In this document: in pieces, positions 5,808-10,133 of the stretch
Position numbering within the stretch: the first letter of the stretch is position 1
Layout: each line of letters opens with the position of its first letter
NCBI GenBank assembly: GCA_963655255.1
Contig: CAVKEB010000065.1
Coordinates: forward strand, 1-10,133
DNA: 10,133 nucleotides
From: CAG-791 sp963655255
Lineage (GTDB): Bacteria > Bacillota > Clostridia > Lachnospirales > Lachnospiraceae
Direction of reading: 5' to 3'
The notes under the pieces: generated by a model
The model's database searches: none
What the model was told of the DNA's origin: nothing
The model's input: the letters and a program-made list of their open reading frames with translations, nothing else
Translations under genes and position numbers: made by a program

Positions 5808-7097
5808 ATGACCAATTTCCGCTTCCGAAACAAAATCGCGCTGCTCGCGCTGACAGGGACGCTCGCCGCCTGCCTCGGCGCCTGCTCCAACACCGCAGAG
5901 AACGGGTATGATTCTGCTGCAGCCGCCGCAGAATCCGCCTCCCAGGAGAACTCTTCGGAGTCTTCTCCGGCTTCTGCAGAGGCCGCTTCCTCCGACAGCG
6001 CTTCCGAAACACCCGAGACTTCTGCTGACGGAGAGACCTCCGGAGAAGAATCCGGAACGAACGATTCCGCCTCCGCCGATGCCTCTTCCGGGGATGCCGC
6101 CTCTTCCGAAGATTCCGCCGCAGGGGATAGTGAAACTGAAGACCTCGGCACGCCGCTTCCCGTTCCGGACGGCCAGTATCTCAGCGAGCTCACCGGCCTT
6201 CCCATTGACGAGAGCCTGAAAATGCAGCGGCCCATCGCCGTCATGATTGACAACGAGAGCAAGGCGCTTCCGCACTACAACACTGCCGGAGCCGACATCG
6301 TCTATGAGATGATGAACAGCACCGCCAATGACCGGATCACCCGGCTGATGTGCCTTTACAAGGACTGGGAGGATCTCCCGCAGACCGGCAGCATCCGCAG
6401 TGTCCGCCCCACCAACATTCTGGTCGCGCAGGAGTACGATGCCGTGATCTGCCACGACGGCGGGCCATTTTACATCAATGATTACTTCTCACGCTATCCC
6501 TACCACTTCTCCGGCACCTTCTCCCGCGTCAATAACGGCAAGGCCAGAGAATTCACGGAATATATCCTCCCCGGTGATCTGGACCGGAATTTCTCCAGGA
6601 GCGGCTATTCCAAGGAATATAAAGAAGAGCCCTCCTCGCATTTCCAGTTCGCTCCCTACGGGACGGAGACGAATCTGGATGACTGGGACGCGGACGGCAT
6701 CCGCACCGCAACGCACATTGAGCTGCCGTTCTACCATAACAAGTCGCAGCTGATCTACAATGAGACGACGAAGACCTACGACTACTACGAGTACGGCAAA
6801 CAGCACCTGGATGCAGACACCAAAACGCCGCTCTCCTTTACCAATGTCCTGCTGCAGGACTGCTCCTTCCATCAGTACGACAAAAACGGGTATCTGATCT
6901 ACAACTGCATTGATAAATTCCGTTTCGCCTACTACTGCACCGAAGGAAAGAACATCTCCATCCTCTGGACCAAGGAAGGCGAGGACGGCGTCACGCGCTT
7001 CTTCGATGCCTCCGGCGAAGAAATTCAGATCAATCCCGGGAAGACCTACATCGGCATTATTCCGGATGACACCTGGGACGAAGTGAAAATCTATTAA
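5808..7097 (+). CDS. DUF3048 (YerB-like) surface lipoprotein
   Basis: A 429-residue lipoprotein related to Bacillus YerB (DUF3048), a family without an established activity. The N-terminus NFRFRNKIALLALTGTLAAC is a type II signal peptide; LAAC (C22) and LGAC (C26) are both possible lipoboxes. Residues about 27-113 are a low-complexity Ser/Ala/Glu/Asp linker that would act as a wall-spanning spacer. The N-terminal DUF3048 domain starts near SELTGLPID (126-134) and contains RPIAVMIDN (141-149), ADIVYE (162-167), RITRLM (176-181) and GSIRSVRP (194-201); the C-terminal part (about 300-425) ends with the family's ...YIGIIPD. ATG 5808 was chosen because GGAGGG lies just upstream; in-frame ATGs at 5775 and 5796 are poorer. 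The gene is divergent from the glycosyltransferase and is probably transcribed alone. Confidence 0.88.
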   Translation: MTNFRFRNKIALLALTGTLAACLGACSNTAENGYDSAAAAAESASQENSSESSPASAEAASSDSASETPETSADGETSGEESGTNDSASADASSGDAASSEDSAAGDSETEDLGTPLPVPDGQYLSELTGLPIDESLKMQRPIAVMIDNESKALPHYNTAGADIVYEMMNSTANDRITRLMCLYKDWEDLPQTGSIRSVRPTNILVAQEYDAVICHDGGPFYINDYFSRYPYHFSGTFSRVNNGKAREFTEYILPGDLDRNFSRSGYSKEYKEEPSSHFQFAPYGTETNLDDWDADGIRTATHIELPFYHNKSQLIYNETTKTYDYYEYGKQHLDADTKTPLSFTNVLLQDCSFHQYDKNGYLIYNCIDKFRFAYYCTEGKNISILWTKEGEDGVTRFFDASGEEIQINPGKTYIGIIPDDTWDEVKIY

Positions 7098-7106
7098 CAT
7101 TCCCAA

Positions 7107-7201
7107 AGGCGGTTTCTTCTCACGCGCACTCAGAAGTGCCGGGAACGGGCACAGAGAACCATCCCTGCTCCAACATCGGAGAAACCGCCTGCGCGGTTCT
7201 C
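7107..7201. other. candidate structured RNA element with pseudoknot potential
   Basis: Downstream of the lipoprotein gene, aggcggtttct (7107-7117) pairs perfectly with agaaaccgcct (7180-7190), extendable by a wobble and a C-G pair. Its 60-base loop holds a small hairpin GTGCC/GGCAC (7136-7140 with 7148-7152) followed by gagaacc (7154-7160), which is complementary to ggttctc (7195-7201) outside the first stem. The two stems therefore cross, as in a pseudoknot. A local alternative (ggttc/gaacc, 7195-7199 with 7207-7211) competes. No known RNA family was recognised; strand and function are undecided. Confidence 0.4.
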
Positions 7202-7236
7202 CTCATGAACCTGTCCTATATGAATCAACTGCAAAA

Positions 7237-7268
7237 AACTGCCGCATGGATTTCTCCATGCGGCAGTT
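7237..7268. terminator. strong terminator shared by S1 operon and lipoprotein gene
   Basis: A perfect 14-bp stem (7237-7250 with 7255-7268) and the four-base loop tttc make a classic intrinsic terminator. On the minus strand it is followed by five to six T (7232-7237 region), ending the S1 operon; on the plus strand by tccttttc, so it may also stop transcripts from the lipoprotein gene. Confidence 0.85.
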
Positions 7269-7302
7269 CCTTTTCATAACTCGTTCCGAAATGATGTTAC
7301 GA

Positions 7303-8496
7303 TCAGTTCTCGGAATCCTCAGCCTTCTGCTTTGCGATCATGGCGTCGATGTCAACGGTAACAGCCTCGTCGTCATCGTTTCCTCTGGAGGGAACCACGA
7401 TCTCATCTTCTCTCTCAGCTTCCTTCTTCGCCTTCTCCTCATCGTTCTTGAGAGCCTTGATGGAAAGAGAGATCTTGTTGTTCTCAGGATTGAAGTCTAC
7501 GATCTTCGCAGTAACCTCATCGCCAACCTTCAGTACATCAGAAGGCTTCTCGATGTGCTCCTTCGAAATCTGAGAAACATGAAGCAGAGCGTCGATGCCG
7601 GACTCCAGCTCAACGAATGCGCCGAAATCAGCCATACGTGCAACACGACCGGTTACAACCTTGCCGACTGCATACTTCTCTTCTGCGCCGATCCAGGGAT
7701 TCTCATCGGGGAACTTCAGAGACAGAGCGATCTTGTGACCGTTGATATCCTTGACAAGAACACGAAGCTTCTGGCCAACCTTGAAGACCTTCTTCGGGCT
7801 CTCAACGCGGCCCCAGCTCATCTCGGAGATGTGAAGCAGGCCGTCTGCGCCGCCCAGATCCACGAATGCACCGAAGTCCGTGATGTTCTTGACCGTTCCT
7901 TCTACAACATCGCCAACCTTAAGGTTCTCGAACAGCTTTGCAGCTGCCTCTTCTCTCTTCGCAGTGAGAAGCTGCTTGCGGTCGCCGATGTAGCGGCGTC
8001 TTCTCGGATTGTACTCCGTGATGACGAACTCGATCTCCTGTCCGAGATACTTGGACAGATCCTTCTCATAGGTATCGCTGACGAGGGAAGCCGGGATGAA
8101 TACACGGATTCCTTCTACAACAACGCAGATACCGCCGGAGAGTACCTGAGAAACCTCGGCCTTCAGGACGGTCTTGTTCTCATATGCCTCCTCGATTACC
8201 TTGTTGCCTCGATCCAGAGCCAGTCTCTTATAGGAAAGAGCCACAGTTCCCTCGCGGTCATCCACCTTCAGAACCTTGACATCAAGCTTGTCACCTACGT
8301 GAAGCTTGGTGGTCAGATCCAGAGAGTTGTCGTTGGAATATTCCTGACGGGTCAGGATGCCGTCACTCTTATAGCCGATATTCAGGACTGCTTCTTCCGG
8401 CTTTACATCAATGACGGAACCTTCGACCACCTCTCCATTATGAATTGTCTTAAATGATGCGTCCAGCATCTGTTCAAAAGTCTGTTCTTCTGACAT
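7303..8496 (-). CDS. rpsA: S1-domain RNA-binding protein (ribosomal protein S1 homologue)
   Basis: A 397-residue cytoplasmic RNA-binding protein with four S1 (OB-fold) domains, at about 19-91, 107-180, 193-262 and 277-348. The third and fourth are the best conserved, with DFGAFVDLGGADGLLHISEMSW (207-228) and DFGAFVELESGIDALLHVSQIS (290-311). The second is divergent and carries RRRRY (165-169). The tail (351-397) is acidic and Lys-rich, probably disordered. Four-domain S1 proteins are usual in Firmicutes, in contrast to the six-domain S1 of proteobacteria; they bind mRNA and may help translation or act more generally. GGAGG (8506-8510) lies nine bases before the ATG and within the end of the Cmk-IspH gene; the two reading frames overlap by 23 bases, which suggests translational coupling. 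Confidence 0.93.
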   Translation of the reverse strand: MSEEQTFEQMLDASFKTIHNGEVVEGSVIDVKPEEAVLNIGYKSDGILTRQEYSNDNSLDLTTKLHVGDKLDVKVLKVDDREGTVALSYKRLALDRGNKVIEEAYENKTVLKAEVSQVLSGGICVVVEGIRVFIPASLVSDTYEKDLSKYLGQEIEFVITEYNPRRRRYIGDRKQLLTAKREEAAAKLFENLKVGDVVEGTVKNITDFGAFVDLGGADGLLHISEMSWGRVESPKKVFKVGQKLRVLVKDINGHKIALSLKFPDENPWIGAEEKYAVGKVVTGRVARMADFGAFVELESGIDALLHVSQISKEHIEKPSDVLKVGDEVTAKIVDFNPENNKISLSIKALKNDEEKAKKEAEREDEIVVPSRGNDDDEAVTVDIDAMIAKQKAEDSEN

Positions 8497-10057
8497 TACT
8501 TTGAACCTCCTCGATAATATTTTTCGGGGTCGAAGCCCCGGCGGTGATGCCGATGATCTTCTCGCCTCCTGAAAGCTTCAGATCGAGATCATCTACCGTC
8601 TGAATGAAATAGGTGTCAGCGCACTCGGCCCTGCAGATCTCATACAGCTTGGCGGTGTTGGAAGAACCCCTTCCGCCAATCACGATCATGACATCTGCCT
8701 GCCTCGCGATCCGGCGTGCCTCAGCCTGCCGCTCACTGGTTGCGTTGCAGATAGTTTCATTCGTTTCGATATTATATCCATTTTTCGCAATTAAATCAAC
8801 AAATTTCTCAAATTTTTCCGCGTTGAATGTAGTTTGGGCAACGATACAGACAATACGTTCCGGGTCTGCGCGGTAGCTCCTTGCCTCTTCCTCCGTCTCA
8901 ATCACGGTCACCGGGGTGCTGCTCCAGCCGACGGTCCCTTCCGTTTCCGCGTGTCCGTGATTTCCGATGATGACGATCTGCTTGCCTTCCTCGCTCGCCT
9001 TATGAACAATTTCATGAATTTTCTTGACGAAGGTGCAGGTCGTATCCACCACCTGCGCACTGCCGCTGTTCAATTCCTCCCAGGTCTTCTTCGTCACTCC
9101 GTGGGAACGGATGATGATGGTGCCGCCCTTCTGCGCCTTCGCTTCTTCCACGGAATTCAGAATGCCGACGCCCTTTTCGCGGAGCTCCTCCACCACGGTT
9201 TCATTGTGAATGATCGGACCGAAGGTATTGATCGGGCCGTCCCCGCCTTTTTCGATCTCGCGATAGACCGTATCGACCGCATTCTGCACACCGAAGCAGA
9301 AGCCCGCCGTGGAAGCCGTGACAACGCGCGGCCTTCCCAGACGATCTGCCGCAAGATTCAGGATCTTCTCCGCGACCTGGTCAATGCCAAGATCGGAGGA
9401 ATCGACGAGAACCGCATCCTCTGCCTGCTTCAGCGGAGAGACCGCACGGGTCATGTCCCGGTGATCCCGCTCCGCGATGTCCGCCTTGATCTTCTCAAGA
9501 TCCAGATCCTCCGGTGACTTCACCGCGCCGTTCCGGACTGCCTGCACATTCTCGATATAGCGGCGCTTCGCCCGCACCTCCACGCTCGCGGTGAGATAGA
9601 CCTTCACCTGTGCGTCCGGGAGAACCACCGTGCCGATGTCTCTGCCGTCCATCACAACGTTCTGCTCGGCGGCAAGCCTCTGCTGCAGTTCCACCAGCTT
9701 CACCCGGACCTCGGGAACCGCCGAGGACACGCTCGCCATGGAGCTCACCTCTTCCGTCCGAAGATACGGATTCACATTTTCCCCGGCAAGGAGCACCACC
9801 TGCTCCCCATCCCGGTAAACAATGGTGATGTCCGCGTCCCTGCAGAGCTCTGCCGCCCTTTTTCCGAAGGCCTCCTTCTCCCCGGCCCTTGCTTCGTCCG
9901 GACGCCGCAGTCCCTTTCTGGTCAGATACAGCGCCATCGCGCGGTACATCGCCCCCGTGTCCACATACACGAATCCGAGCTGTCTCGCCACCTTTTTGGC
10001 GATGGTGCTCTTCCCTGCCCCTGCAGGGCCGTCAATTGCGATATTAAATGTACTCAC
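8474..10057 (-). CDS. cmk-ispH: fused cytidylate kinase / HMBPP reductase (Cmk-IspH)
   Basis: A 527-residue bifunctional protein. Residues 1-230 are cytidylate kinase (CMP/dCMP phosphorylation with ATP): P-loop GPAGAGKST (10-18), VDTGAMYRA (32-40), DGRDIGT (137-143) and ERDHRDMTRAVSPLKQA (196-212). Residues about 243-525 are IspH, the iron-sulfur enzyme reducing HMBPP to IPP and DMAPP in the last MEP step: cluster cysteines in AGFCFGV (C254), DTTCTF (C341) and ETICNAT (C437), the histidines of IIHNE, RSHGV and GNHGHAETEG, and SSNT and AGAST near the end. The GTG at 10057, preceded by AAGGGGAG, was preferred because it puts the P-loop at the usual place; an in-frame GTG at 10084 is the alternative. 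The frame is open upstream to the window edge but the extra residues do not look like either family. Confidence 0.93.
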   Translation of the reverse strand: MSTFNIAIDGPAGAGKSTIAKKVARQLGFVYVDTGAMYRAMALYLTRKGLRRPDEARAGEKEAFGKRAAELCRDADITIVYRDGEQVVLLAGENVNPYLRTEEVSSMASVSSAVPEVRVKLVELQQRLAAEQNVVMDGRDIGTVVLPDAQVKVYLTASVEVRAKRRYIENVQAVRNGAVKSPEDLDLEKIKADIAERDHRDMTRAVSPLKQAEDAVLVDSSDLGIDQVAEKILNLAADRLGRPRVVTASTAGFCFGVQNAVDTVYREIEKGGDGPINTFGPIIHNETVVEELREKGVGILNSVEEAKAQKGGTIIIRSHGVTKKTWEELNSGSAQVVDTTCTFVKKIHEIVHKASEEGKQIVIIGNHGHAETEGTVGWSSTPVTVIETEEEARSYRADPERIVCIVAQTTFNAEKFEKFVDLIAKNGYNIETNETICNATSERQAEARRIARQADVMIVIGGRGSSNTAKLYEICRAECADTYFIQTVDDLDLKLSGGEKIIGITAGASTPKNIIEEVQSNVRRTDF

Positions 10058-10088
10058 TGTCTCCCCTTCCGTATCATACCTCACTGAG

Positions 10089-10113
10089 GCAAAATCCGCG
10101 AAGGCGGTTTTGC
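10089..10113. other. hairpin just upstream of Cmk-IspH
   Basis: GCAAAA(t)CCGC-gaag-GCGGTTTTGC folds into a 10-bp stem with one bulged base and a GAAG loop, about 30 bases before the chosen GTG. It may belong to a leader or lie in the end of an upstream gene; the window ends too soon to tell. No complete gene can be called in 10085-10133. Confidence 0.4.
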
Positions 10114-10133
10114 CGAATGCGGCAGCCGGTGCG

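Noticed and set aside
7246..8457. Plus-strand open frame of 403 codons opposite the S1 gene
   Set aside because: Leucine-rich shadow of the S1 repeats; it also starts inside the terminator hairpin and has no ribosome binding site.
8834..9517. Plus-strand open frame of 227 codons opposite Cmk-IspH
   Set aside because: No family resemblance and no start signal; opposite a conserved enzyme.
1..10133. CRISPR arrays, tRNA, rRNA, insertion sequences
   Set aside because: No regularly spaced repeats, cloverleaf-like sequences, rRNA-like stretches or transposase motifs were seen on either strand.

Overview
The window looks like chromosomal DNA of a Firmicute of the class Clostridia, most likely Lachnospiraceae-like. 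This is an inference from three things: Gram-positive ribosome binding sites (GGAGG/AGGGGA types), a fused cytidylate kinase-IspH gene followed directly by a four-domain S1 protein gene, and a sporulation/cell-wall style amidase and a DUF3048 lipoprotein nearby. No rRNA, tRNA, CRISPR array, transposase or integrase was seen.

Layout, left to right. Positions 1-199 hold no recognisable gene. An EctA-like GNAT acetyltransferase (200-787, minus) is divergent from an auxin-efflux-carrier-type permease (962-1921, plus). Next comes a secreted zinc amidase of the N-acetylmuramoyl-L-alanine amidase type (2176-3030, plus) with a good sigma-A-type promoter. A very strong bidirectional hairpin (3148-3192) separates it from a small phage-type regulator module: a DUF739-like gene (3214-3453, minus) and an XRE repressor-like gene (3646-4095, plus), divergent across an AT-rich spacer that carries a two-block palindrome over the predicted minus-strand -35. 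A family 2 processive glycosyltransferase (4292-5584, minus) follows, with its own terminator. Divergent from it is a DUF3048 (YerB-like) lipoprotein (5808-7097, plus). The right end is an essential housekeeping operon on the minus strand: Cmk-IspH fusion (8474-10057), overlapping by 23 bases the S1-domain gene (7303-8496), which ends at a 14-bp-stem terminator.

How they work together. The right-hand operon couples pyrimidine nucleotide synthesis (CMP kinase), the last step of the MEP isoprenoid pathway (IspH) and an S1-type RNA-binding translation factor. The amidase, glycosyltransferase and DUF3048 lipoprotein are all envelope-associated but are separately transcribed. The most unusual structures I could find are a possible pseudoknotted RNA element between the DUF3048 gene and the S1 terminator (7107-7201), the stand-alone two-repressor switch, and small in-frame sequence duplications inside the acetyltransferase and the XRE repressor. 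I did not find convincing evidence of a wholly new multi-gene system.
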